Of a stretch of 57,472 bases of DNA, positions 8,542-15,168 are shown one piece after another. Position numbers and translations under genes: made by a program. Below the pieces are notes generated by a model. It saw only the letters and a list, made by a program, of their open reading frames with translations, did not search any database and was not told the DNA's origin. The DNA is taken from positions 1 to 57,472 of IMG/VR virus record IMGVR_UViG_3300044648_000205. One strand, 5' to 3'. The DNA comes from a virus. Each line of letters opens with the position of its first letter. Within the stretch, counting starts at the first letter, position 1.

Positions 8542-8892
8542 TCAGGCCGTCAGGGTTGGAGTGAGCGTGTAAATGCCGGGGGCGCCGTAGGACTCTGGCG
8601 CGTCCAGCGCGCCACCAGTGATGTACGACCCGCCTCCGACGGCTGGACCAGTGGTGTACAGGCCCCAGTGGGTGTAGGGGCCGCCAGCGGGTACTCCGAT
8701 GTCGACGGCACTGCCGGTCATGCTGTCGCCGTCCGGTACCCCCCAGGTGGTTTGGGCTCGTGCCGCACCGGTGCCGGCCATCTCGCTGGCGCCGGTGGTG
8801 CCGGGGTCGGCGGAGTGCAGGGTGAGCCATCGGGCAGCGGTCGTGAACGCGCCAAGTGCCAGGTTCTTACCGTCGGGCGAATAGCCAGCCAT
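8542..8892 (-). CDS. Small structural protein (TADPGTTG family)
   Basis: 116 residues. A strong GAGGAG site lies 6 bases before the ATG. The sequence follows a short phage structural family: AARWLTLHSADPGTTGASE, then WG--DGDSMTGSAVDIGVPAGG-THWGLY. Such proteins are found near tail or decoration genes in actinophages; the exact position in the virion is unknown. It is the first gene after the terminator at 8913-8947. Confidence 0.6.
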   Translation of the reverse strand: MAGYSPDGKNLALGAFTTAARWLTLHSADPGTTGASEMAGTGAARAQTTWGVPDGDSMTGSAVDIGVPAGGPYTHWGLYTTGPAVGGGSYITGGALDAPESYGAPGIYTLTPTLTA

Positions 8893-8912
8893 CGAAATCT
8901 CCTCGTGTGAGA

Positions 8913-8947
8913 GGCCGCTCCCCGCACAGGCGTAGCGGGGAGCGGCC
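8913..8947 (-). terminator. Hairpin terminator after the major tail gene
   Basis: A perfect 13-bp stem (8913-8925 with 8935-8947) with a 9-base loop lies between the major tail gene stop (8988) and the next ribosome-binding site. There is no long T run, as is common in GC-rich phages. Partial termination here would raise major tail protein output over the downstream genes. Confidence 0.75.
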
Positions 8948-8987
8948 CACCCATCCACCCGGACCACGGGCGGCCTTGGGTTCCCGG

Positions 8988-9953
8988 TTACGCGACGGCC
9001 ACGAAACCCTGCGACAGGTCCGGGATCGACGGCACCCGGGCGAACTGCCAGACGCGGTCGCTGGCGTAGGGCCAGTCATCCGCCGGGCCGCTGCCCCAGT
9101 TGCTGTTCTGCGTGCAGTAGCCTTCGAAGCCGGGCAGCAGCGGGTCTTCACCCGACAGTGTCCAGGCGTCCGATGGGCGGACGTAGGCGCGCGGCACCAC
9201 CCAGTGGAAGTAGGGCAGGTTCGACGCGAAGGCGCCGTCGTCCACTGCCCGGCTCCACAGCTCGATCGAGATGCCGTTGGGGTTGGGCTCGACACCCACC
9301 TGGGGCGCCCGGTAACCCAGGTCCGTCAGGTTGTCGCCGGGCGTGGGGGTGGTGACGGTAACGGCCGGATCGACACCACCGGTCAGGTTGTCGCCGTTGC
9401 CGGTCATCTGCGGCACGTTGCCCTCGGCGGCCGTGAAGGTGGCCGTGTACGGGCCACCTGCCGCGCCGGTGACGGTCACGTCGCCGGGCTCGACGCCGGC
9501 CAGGGCCTCGAGCGCAGCCTGCACGTCGGCGCTGGCGGCGTCGAAGTCGATGGCCGCCGTGGTCTCGCCGTCGTAGGTGAGCGTGAATGTACCGCCGGTG
9601 GGCGTGCCGGTGATGGTGACGGTCTGGACTTCGGCCGTGCCGCTGCCGCCGGTGCCGATCACGTCGCCACCGATCAGGAACTGCAGCACGTTGGGGTCCG
9701 GCGAGCAGATGGACAGATCGGAGATCGAGCCCCGAGTGAGGCTGTCCGGCGCGCGGTAACTCAGGCAGATGCGCCCGGAGCCAGCACGCTGGATGATCTC
9801 GTCGCCGTCCTCATACTCGAGACCGAGTCCGGCGGTCACCAGCGCTTCGGTCGTGTAGGAGCTGGCCAGACCCACCAGGGGAGCCCCGGTGTCGTCCAGC
9901 TTGGTCAGTCGCATGCCAAGAGCAAAGAGGCTCCCAGCGCCATCGTAGGCCAC
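8988..9953 (-). CDS. Major tail protein with inserted beta domain
   Basis: 321 residues. The N-terminal 100 residues (KLDDTGAPLVGLASSYTTEA, DEIIQRAGSGRICLSYRAPD, SICSPDPNVLQFLIGGDVI) match actinophage major tail proteins. Residues about 107-203 are a Gly/Thr-rich domain (VTITGTPTGGTFTLTYDGET, DVQAALEALAGV) that also occurs as a repeat unit in other secreted or virion proteins and is probably surface exposed. The C-terminal third resumes the tail-tube pattern. The GTG start has a GAGGAGG site. It is followed by a terminator, as expected for an abundant virion protein. Confidence 0.75.
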   Translation of the reverse strand: MAYDGAGSLFALGMRLTKLDDTGAPLVGLASSYTTEALVTAGLGLEYEDGDEIIQRAGSGRICLSYRAPDSLTRGSISDLSICSPDPNVLQFLIGGDVIGTGGSGTAEVQTVTITGTPTGGTFTLTYDGETTAAIDFDAASADVQAALEALAGVEPGDVTVTGAAGGPYTATFTAAEGNVPQMTGNGDNLTGGVDPAVTVTTPTPGDNLTDLGYRAPQVGVEPNPNGISIELWSRAVDDGAFASNLPYFHWVVPRAYVRPSDAWTLSGEDPLLPGFEGYCTQNSNWGSGPADDWPYASDRVWQFARVPSIPDLSQGFVAVA

Positions 9954-9972
9954 TTCTTCGTGCCTCCTCGTT

Positions 9973-10809
9973 CTAGGCGGACGCCGGTACAGCGAGTACC
10001 AGCGCGTGGACGTTGCAGGGATCGAAGGTGGCGGCGAAGAGCCGGTCAGCTGTCCACGTGACCTCGTTCGTCAGGTGGTCCACTACCCGGTATGTGCTCA
10101 CGTCGGAGAGCCGGACCTGCACCGGCCCGGTGGCGTACGCCCACACTCCGCCAACGGCAGGGTTGCCGTCCGGCCCGAGGTTGCTGTACCCGGCATCGGC
10201 CACCACCAGGGCGCCGGTCTTGGTGCGCAGCAGCTGACCTTCCCGCGTCAGCGCGGCATCGATCAGCGGCATGACCGAGATCGGAACGTGGATGAACACG
10301 TCCATGCCCAGGGAGTCCTGACGCGCCAGCTCCTCGAGCACACCCAGACCGTGCAGCGGGTCAAACGTGCCGATCTCCACCTGCGTATCGGGTGCGGCCA
10401 ATCGAGCGTTCACCTGGTCCGCGACGCCAGCGGATTCCGGCGTCTCGTAGGGGTTGGCGTCGGACATGGCGCCGGTGAGCAGCTCGCGGGCCACCATGAA
10501 CGAGGTGACCGCCAGGGCCTGCCGACGGACTCGGGCGTCGTCGCCGTCGAGTCGCCGGGTCGAGCACACGTCCTCCACCCTCAACGCGGTGGGGCGGTAG
10601 TAGGCGAGACCGGTGGAGCCGGCACCCACTGCCGGGTCTTCGAAGTCCTCCCCGCAGGGATCGAAACCACGGGCCGTCGGACAGCGCTCGGGGCGCCACG
10701 CGAAGCCCTGTTCCCAGCGCTCGCCGGGGTTGTTGACCACCTGTGCCGAGCGGATCAGACCGCCCGTGCTGGGTGGACTGGCAGGGACCGGCTGTACGGG
10801 CTCGAACAT
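9973..10809 (-). CDS. Head protein downstream of the major capsid, unknown role
   Basis: 278 residues, encoded just after the major capsid terminator. It contains several cysteines (CPTARGFDPCGEDFEDP, CSTRR) and a hydrophobic C-terminus (DPCNVHALVLAVPASA). Proteins of this type follow the capsid gene in a number of actinophages, but no function was recognised here. Possible roles are a minor capsid or head-completion protein. Confidence 0.6.
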   Translation of the reverse strand: MFEPVQPVPASPPSTGGLIRSAQVVNNPGERWEQGFAWRPERCPTARGFDPCGEDFEDPAVGAGSTGLAYYRPTALRVEDVCSTRRLDGDDARVRRQALAVTSFMVARELLTGAMSDANPYETPESAGVADQVNARLAAPDTQVEIGTFDPLHGLGVLEELARQDSLGMDVFIHVPISVMPLIDAALTREGQLLRTKTGALVVADAGYSNLGPDGNPAVGGVWAYATGPVQVRLSDVSTYRVVDHLTNEVTWTADRLFAATFDPCNVHALVLAVPASA

Positions 10810-10842
10810 CAGCCCTTCCTCTCCTCCTTGTCGGAATGGAGC

Positions 10843-10879
10843 CCCGATCCGCCCTCGCAGCTACCGAGGGCGGATCGGG
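10843..10879 (-). terminator. Hairpin terminator after major capsid gene
   Basis: A perfect 15-bp stem (10843-10857 with 10865-10879) and a 7-base loop lie 7 bases after the major capsid stop at 10886. Confidence 0.8.
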
Positions 10880-10885
10880 TGCCGG

Positions 10886-12709
10886 TCACGCTGCGGCAGC
10901 CGAAACGGTAACCGTCGCGGCGCTGGCGCCGGTCGGCTCGGCCGGGATGACCACGTGCAGCGACTCGATGCCCCGGAACGCCGGGAACTCGAAGGACTCG
11001 CTGAACGTCTGGAAGCGGTTCTGCCCGTTGAGCGTCGAGTCCCGAACCACGCCCAGGTCGAGCGTGCCGCCGTCCAGGTGCAGCCAATCGCCCTCGGCGA
11101 ACAGCAGGGTCGACAGGGCGTTGGGGAACGGCGGCACCGGGGCGCCGTCGGTGAGCAGCGTGTAGAACTGCGCCGGCACGACCACGTCCGGCTCGGGCAC
11201 GGTCAGGTCGGCCGGGTCGATGCCGTCCAGGTGCCACGTCGGGTTGACGTTGCGCTCGCGGAACCACGAGTCGATCGCGGCGTCCGTGGTGGCCAGCGAC
11301 TGCAGGCCGTCGCCCACCATCTGGCGGGTGATGTCCGCGCGCATCAGGTAGCGCGCCCACATCGGGGCGATCCACCGCAGCGGCGTCTCGTTCGCCAGGC
11401 GGTGCACGTTCCGGTAGTAGGCGATGACCTTGTCCATCACCACGAGGATGTCGCGGGTGGCGCCCAACAGCTGCGTGCTGAAGATGTCCTTCGACGCCTC
11501 GGTGAGGAGAGTCAGCAGTCGGTTCTCGGCGATGCGCGCGTGCGCGATGGCCTGCGCGCGGATGACCGAGTCCATGAACTCCGGGTCGAACCGGGTGGAC
11601 ATGTTCGAGAACGTGAGGCACTGGTAGATGGCCTCCACCTCGGCGGTGAGCACGCCGGGGCAGTCGATCTCAACGCACGTCTTCGGGACGATCGGGTCGG
11701 CCTCGTCGTCCTCGTTGTCCCAGAAGCCGATACCGCCGGTCTGGGTGACGCCGTCGAGCGCCGGGCGGAACTGGATGCCGCCACGGTCGGCGGCGAACCG
11801 GACGAGCGCGTCCCGAACTGGGCGGTCGGTGTCGCCGATCGTGCGAATGTCGTACAGGTTCTCGAGCGGCGCGCAGAAGCCTGCGGCCGTGAGAGCCGCG
11901 CCGGCCTCGTCGAAGCCGTTCCGGGTGGCGTGCACCGAGCGGGCCTCATCCACCACGGCCTCGACGAGACGCATGTTGGTCTCGGCGTCGGCACTGGCGG
12001 TGAGCTGGCGGGCCTCCGGGTACTCGCCGCGCACGGTGGCGACGGTGTACCGCTCGTAGCCGTTCTGCCGGACGGCACCGACTGCGCGGAGCTTCTCGGC
12101 GAAGGCGTCCCACAGCTGGCTGCGGGTGAGCTTCGCGCCGGGGGAGAACTTGCTCAGGCCCGCGCTGGCGGTCGCGTTGAACGCCACCTGGGGGAGCTTG
12201 CGGCCGGCGCCCTGCGGCTTCTGAACGCCACCCAGCTTGCGGCGGCCAGCGGATGCGGTCACGGCGTCCTTGCCTTCCTGGCCGTCGGCGTCGCCGTCGC
12301 CCTCGTTCTCGTCGCCGTCGTCGGTGGCGTCGTCGTCGCCCTCGTCCTCGGGCTTCTGGTTGGCGAGCGCCTCGGCGTCGCCGGTGCCGTGCTGGGCCTC
12401 GACGGCTTCCTGAACGGCGGTGGCGTCGCTCTCGGTGGCGCCGGTCTCGTCGCCCTCGCTGAAGATGGCGTCCAGCTCGCTGACCGAGGAGCTGAAGTCA
12501 GCACCCACGGCGGCGAGCTTGTCCTGCTGACCCTTGATGGCCACGGCGGCGTCGCGCAGCGCGGTGATGGCGTCGCGGGACTCCTGGGTGGCGGGCTGGT
12601 CGCGGACGGCGCTGAAGTCCTCGCGGATGGCGGCGAGTGCATTCGCCAGCTCATCGGCAGTGGCCTCGGCGAGCCGGCCCAGGATGCCCGCGTCAAACTT
12701 CGCGGTCAT
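10886..12709 (-). CDS. Major capsid protein with N-terminal scaffold-like region
   Basis: 607 residues. The ATG at 12709 follows GAGAGGGAACGAGC. Residues 1-110 are predicted coiled coil, residues 119-148 are a strongly acidic run (DEGDDDATDDGDENEGDGD begins at about 122), and from about 170 the HK97-fold capsid region follows (GGIGFWDNEDDEADPIVPKT; ENRLLTLLTEASKDIF; TPLRWIAPMWARYLMRADI). The N-terminal part probably acts as the delta/scaffold domain removed by the capsid protease. Terminators stand on both sides, so the gene is a separate high-level transcript; its promoter in 12710-12833 is not of the phage's common type. Confidence 0.88.
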   Translation of the reverse strand: MTAKFDAGILGRLAEATADELANALAAIREDFSAVRDQPATQESRDAITALRDAAVAIKGQQDKLAAVGADFSSSVSELDAIFSEGDETGATESDATAVQEAVEAQHGTGDAEALANQKPEDEGDDDATDDGDENEGDGDADGQEGKDAVTASAGRRKLGGVQKPQGAGRKLPQVAFNATASAGLSKFSPGAKLTRSQLWDAFAEKLRAVGAVRQNGYERYTVATVRGEYPEARQLTASADAETNMRLVEAVVDEARSVHATRNGFDEAGAALTAAGFCAPLENLYDIRTIGDTDRPVRDALVRFAADRGGIQFRPALDGVTQTGGIGFWDNEDDEADPIVPKTCVEIDCPGVLTAEVEAIYQCLTFSNMSTRFDPEFMDSVIRAQAIAHARIAENRLLTLLTEASKDIFSTQLLGATRDILVVMDKVIAYYRNVHRLANETPLRWIAPMWARYLMRADITRQMVGDGLQSLATTDAAIDSWFRERNVNPTWHLDGIDPADLTVPEPDVVVPAQFYTLLTDGAPVPPFPNALSTLLFAEGDWLHLDGGTLDLGVVRDSTLNGQNRFQTFSESFEFPAFRGIESLHVVIPAEPTGASAATVTVSAAAA

Positions 12710-12833
12710 GCTCGTTCCCTCTCTCGTTTCGGTCGGAGGGGGCGCGGCTGGGCCGTTCCTGCCGGGCATGCTCGGCTGGGCCGGCGTCCGGTGTCTCTCC
12801 GTTGCGGCGAGCTTAAGAGGCCGGACACGTGGA

Positions 12834-12872
12834 CAGCCCCCGACTTGCGCACCTGGTGCAAGTCGGGGGCTG
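12834..12872 (-). terminator. Hairpin terminator before the capsid gene
   Basis: A perfect 15-bp stem (12834-12848 with 12858-12872) and a 9-base loop lie 12 bases downstream of the stop of the 31-residue membrane peptide. It closes the accessory operon that starts at 14471. Confidence 0.8.
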
Positions 12873-12884
12873 CGGGTAGCGAGT

Positions 12885-12980
12885 CTACGGAGTGGCGATT
12901 CCCTGCGCCCAGCCGTAGCCGATGGCGAGGAAGGTGGCGGTAGCGAGAACGAGCGCGATGGCTCGAACGAGCAGCTTCAA
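12885..12980 (-). CDS. Small membrane peptide (31 aa)
   Basis: Starting at TTG 12980 with a GAGGT site 7 bases upstream, the frame encodes KLLVRAIALVLATATFLAIG followed by YGWAQGIATP: a single hydrophobic segment with an N-terminal positive charge. It is the last gene of the small accessory operon and is followed at once by a terminator, which supports it being real. The function is unknown. Confidence 0.55.
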   Translation of the reverse strand: MKLLVRAIALVLATATFLAIGYGWAQGIATP

Positions 12981-12990
12981 AACGGATACC

Positions 12991-13230
12991 TCAGCGGAGC
13001 AGTGTGGTAATCAGGCTGTTCAGTCGGCGCAGCTCTCGCGCATACGAGGGGGCCGCGTCGCTGATCAACTGGGAGACGGTACGACGGTACTGCACCGACA
13101 GGGAGCGCTCGGCGGCGAGCTTCACCACCAGTGCCTGCGTGACGATGTCCTCACGGCCCAATGGACTGAGGCTTCGTAGCTGCGCGCGAGCACGCTGCCG
13201 CAGTTCGTCTCGCTCGGCGTCGGTGATCAT
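12991..13230 (-). CDS. Hypothetical helical protein (79 aa)
   Basis: An all-helical, Arg-rich small protein (ERDELRQRARAQLRSLS; SYARELRRLNSLITTLLR). It overlaps the upstream gene by 4 bases. It is the fifth gene of the 14471-12885 operon and no family was recognised. Confidence 0.6.
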   Translation of the reverse strand: MITDAERDELRQRARAQLRSLSPLGREDIVTQALVVKLAAERSLSVQYRRTVSQLISDAAPSYARELRRLNSLITTLLR

Positions 13231-13565
13231 CCCTGCTGCCTCTGGCGTCCACGGTGCGTGCGGGCGAACCGCTCGCGGTCGGGGCACGTCTGCATGTGAC
13301 TGGCGTGCGTCTCGACGCCGGCAGCCTTCATGCCGGCGAGCTGGCCACGCCTCGGCACGGCGGCCAGCCAAGCGCCCTTGTCGAGGCTGATCACCACGTT
13401 GCCATCGGGGGTGGGTGTTGGGTCGACCGGCATCCACTTCGGCTCGCGGGTGGCCCTTCCCGTAGCCGGGTCGCGGTCGCGCTTGGTCACGTAGCCGGTG
13501 ATCGCGAACAGGATGGGCGCCTGGCATGCCTCGCAGGGCTTACAGGCGTTCGATGGGATCTTCAT
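13227..13565 (-). CDS. Hypothetical Cys-rich protein (112 aa)
   Basis: The N-terminus has paired cysteines (NACKPCEACQAP, residues 7-16) that could bind zinc. A second Cys/His region lies near the end (ETHASHMQTCPDRERFARTH). The gene overlaps both neighbours, which implies translational coupling. No function was recognised. Confidence 0.6.
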   Translation of the reverse strand: MKIPSNACKPCEACQAPILFAITGYVTKRDRDPATGRATREPKWMPVDPTPTPDGNVVISLDKGAWLAAVPRRGQLAGMKAAGVETHASHMQTCPDRERFARTHRGRQRQQG

Positions 13566-14080
13566 TCGGCGGGCTCCTCGGTCCGGGTGACGGTGATGAT
13601 CCGGCTGATGTCCCCGTGCACGACGCTCGCGTAGTCGATCTTCGCGCCCTCGTAGGGGAAGTAGCAGTGAAGGAGATCCAGCACATGCGGCAGCGGCGCG
13701 GACCACTTCGGCACGAACACGTGCACGACCTTCGCCGGCTGGTTGTCCGAATCGGTACTGGTGCACCAGGCACCATCGAGCACCTGGGATTCGAGGATCA
13801 TCGACACCTGATAGCGCAGGGCTCGAGTGGTGCGTGGCCAGGGCCGCCGGGAGATGACGCCCACGCGCGGCGGCAGCAGGTCCGCGACATCGAAGGCGGC
13901 GTGAGCGTCGTTCGTGAACGAGATGGTTCCGAGGCCCGCCTGGCCGTGGGTGGTCACGTCCACTCGATCCGCGTGGACGCCCACGACCACGCGGTGAACG
14001 TGCCTGTCCAGGAGGCCGGACGGAACCACCTGACTGATCTGCTGGCCGACACGGAAGAGGCGGCCCAGTTCGAGGGTCAT
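13562..14080 (-). CDS. Hypothetical protein (172 aa)
   Basis: Starts at ATG 14080 (MTLELGRLFRVGQQISQVV) and overlaps the upstream and downstream genes. Mixed alpha/beta composition with a CYFPYEGAKIDYASVVHGDI segment. No family was recognised; it is part of the accessory insert in the head module. Confidence 0.6.
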   Translation of the reverse strand: MTLELGRLFRVGQQISQVVPSGLLDRHVHRVVVGVHADRVDVTTHGQAGLGTISFTNDAHAAFDVADLLPPRVGVISRRPWPRTTRALRYQVSMILESQVLDGAWCTSTDSDNQPAKVVHVFVPKWSAPLPHVLDLLHCYFPYEGAKIDYASVVHGDISRIITVTRTEEPAE

Positions 14081-14238
14081 CGGGTGCTCGCATTCTCGCA
14101 GGGGATGCCGACGTATTGGCATGGACGGTTGGGGTCGTTCTCCTGGGCGATGTACGACGTGACCACCGCGCCCAGGGTCAGGAATCCGAAGAGCACGATG
14201 CGGCCGAACAGGTGCCAGCCGAGATCCCGCCAGCTCAC
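14077..14238 (-). CDS. Small membrane protein (53 aa)
   Basis: GTG start at 14238 overlapping the upstream stop. One transmembrane segment (LFGRIVLFGFLTLGAVVTSY, residues about 9-28) is followed by a tail with two cysteines (CQYVGIPC). No function was recognised. Confidence 0.6.
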   Translation of the reverse strand: MSWRDLGWHLFGRIVLFGFLTLGAVVTSYIAQENDPNRPCQYVGIPCENASTR

Positions 14239-14471
14239 AGCGGGACCGCCTTTGCGGCGCGCAGCGTGGTGCGAACGCTGGCGACGGTGGCGCACTCGGT
14301 CTGGTAGCTGCGATTGCCGTGCTCGAAGCGGCCGATCAGCTCGGAGATGCGCTCTTCGACGAGAGTCTTGGTGATCTCGGTGCGGCCATGCTCCCGAGCC
14401 CAGACGCGTACCTCAACACCCATCGCCTCGGCGGCTTCGCTCTTGCTGGGCTTGAATGCTCGGTAGATCAT
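14235..14471 (-). CDS. Hypothetical protein (78 aa), first gene of accessory operon
   Basis: The first gene behind promoter 14509-14538, with a GAAGGACC ribosome-binding region. Helical (SKSEAAEAMGVEVRVWARE; LVEERISELIGRFEHG). A small DNA-binding protein is conceivable, but no motif is diagnostic. Confidence 0.6.
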   Translation of the reverse strand: MIYRAFKPSKSEAAEAMGVEVRVWAREHGRTEITKTLVEERISELIGRFEHGNRSYQTECATVASVRTTLRAAKAVPL

Positions 14472-14508
14472 CGCGGGTCCTTCGCTCTCGTTGTTCCCTG
14501 TGAGGACG

Positions 14509-14538
14509 ACTGTACCCCCTACGACGTGGGGGTGTCAA
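14509..14538 (-). promoter_or_regulatory. Phage-type promoter for the 14471-12885 operon
   Basis: TTGACA (14533-14538), 18-base spacer with terminal C5 and G5 runs, TACAGT (14509-14514). The leader carries a GGAACAAC box and GAAGGACC before the ATG. Confidence 0.8.
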
Positions 14539-14743
14539 CCGGACGGAGGCAGCGGCAGAAGTAGCCGTGGTGATACTCGCCATCGGCGCAGTATCGGTAG
14601 GCGTGGCGGGGGCCGGGCTCATCCCCGTGATCAGGCGGCAGTGGGGCGTGCGGGTAGATGTCCTTCGGCATGCCGCCACCGACGGTCGGGGAGATGGTGA
14701 CGACCTGCCCGGCCAGCGGTCCACCGTGGAGAGTCTTCGTCAT
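14519..14743 (-). CDS. Hypothetical Cys/His-rich protein (74 aa), probably leaderless
   Basis: It starts at ATG 14743, only 6 bases after a -10 box, so its mRNA probably has no 5' leader. The N-terminus (TLHGGPLAGQVVTISPTVGG) resembles a short phage family; the C-terminus holds YCADGEYHHGYFCRC. Its end overlaps the promoter of the next operon. Function unknown. Confidence 0.65.
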   Translation of the reverse strand: MTKTLHGGPLAGQVVTISPTVGGGMPKDIYPHAPLPPDHGDEPGPRHAYRYCADGEYHHGYFCRCLRPVDTPTS

Positions 14744-14749
14744 GGGGTC

Positions 14750-14778
14750 ACCGTACCCCCTTGCTTGATGGGTGCCAA
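14750..14778 (-). promoter_or_regulatory. Leaderless phage-type promoter
   Basis: TTGGCA (14773-14778), 17-base spacer ending in G5, TACGGT (14750-14755). The ATG of the downstream gene lies at 14743-14741. It interleaves with the plus-strand promoter 14761-14790. Confidence 0.7.
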
Positions 14779-14790
14779 GGGCAGTAGGAT
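14761..14790 (+). promoter_or_regulatory. Plus-strand promoter for 14826-15166
   Basis: TTGCTT (14761-14766), 18-base spacer, TAGGAT (14785-14790), followed by a GGAACAAC box and GAAGGACC. It overlaps the divergent promoter 14750-14778, so the two should exclude each other. Confidence 0.6.
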
Positions 14791-14825
14791 GATACTCGGA
14801 ACAACCACCGACGGAAGGACCCCGG

Positions 14826-15008
14826 ATGCCCCCGAAGGCGCGAAAACTGCGCTACCACGCGGTTCCCGACCCCCGACGGCCCGGCCACTTCCGCGTGAAG
14901 GACAGCCGCAGCACCCACCTGGTCGGGGTCTCCTTCCCCAACGAGCGACTGGCGGCCAGGGCCGCGACCCGACGGAACAACCGGCGAGACGACGAAGGCG
15001 GCCGATGA
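14826..15008 (+). CDS. Small basic protein (60 aa) on the opposite strand of the head module
   Basis: Basic, with RYHAVPDPRRPGHFRVKDSR and a C-terminal Arg/Asn-rich tail. The HFRV...VSFPNERLAARAATRRN pattern resembles short dsRBD-like phage proteins. It has its own promoter and a standard leader. Function unknown. Confidence 0.6.
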   Translation: MPPKARKLRYHAVPDPRRPGHFRVKDSRSTHLVGVSFPNERLAARAATRRNNRRDDEGGR

Positions 15009-15166
15009 GCGGGTCACTGCACTGCTCGAGGAACTCCTGGTGCAAGAGGTTCGCGGACCACCCGGGCGCCTGCAGGCGGAAGGCCAGCCGGAAGGACATG
15101 GAGCGCATGTTCGGCGATCTCACCCCCGCCGAGCTGGAGCTGCGGCGGCGACTCGGCGGGGGGTGA
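15005..15166 (+). CDS. Small Cys-containing protein (53 aa)
   Basis: Overlaps the stop of the preceding gene (ATGA). It contains LHCSRNSWCKRFADHPGACR, a possible metal-binding C/H pattern, and a helical C-terminus (TPAELELRRRLGGG). It ends 3 bases before the convergent capsid protease stop, with no terminator between them. Confidence 0.55.
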   Translation: MSGSLHCSRNSWCKRFADHPGACRRKASRKDMERMFGDLTPAELELRRRLGGG

Positions 15167-15168
15167 GA

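Noticed and set aside
12710-12769. Longer major capsid start at 12769
   Set aside because: ATG 12709 has the ribosome-binding site; the extension is Pro/Gly-rich leader sequence.
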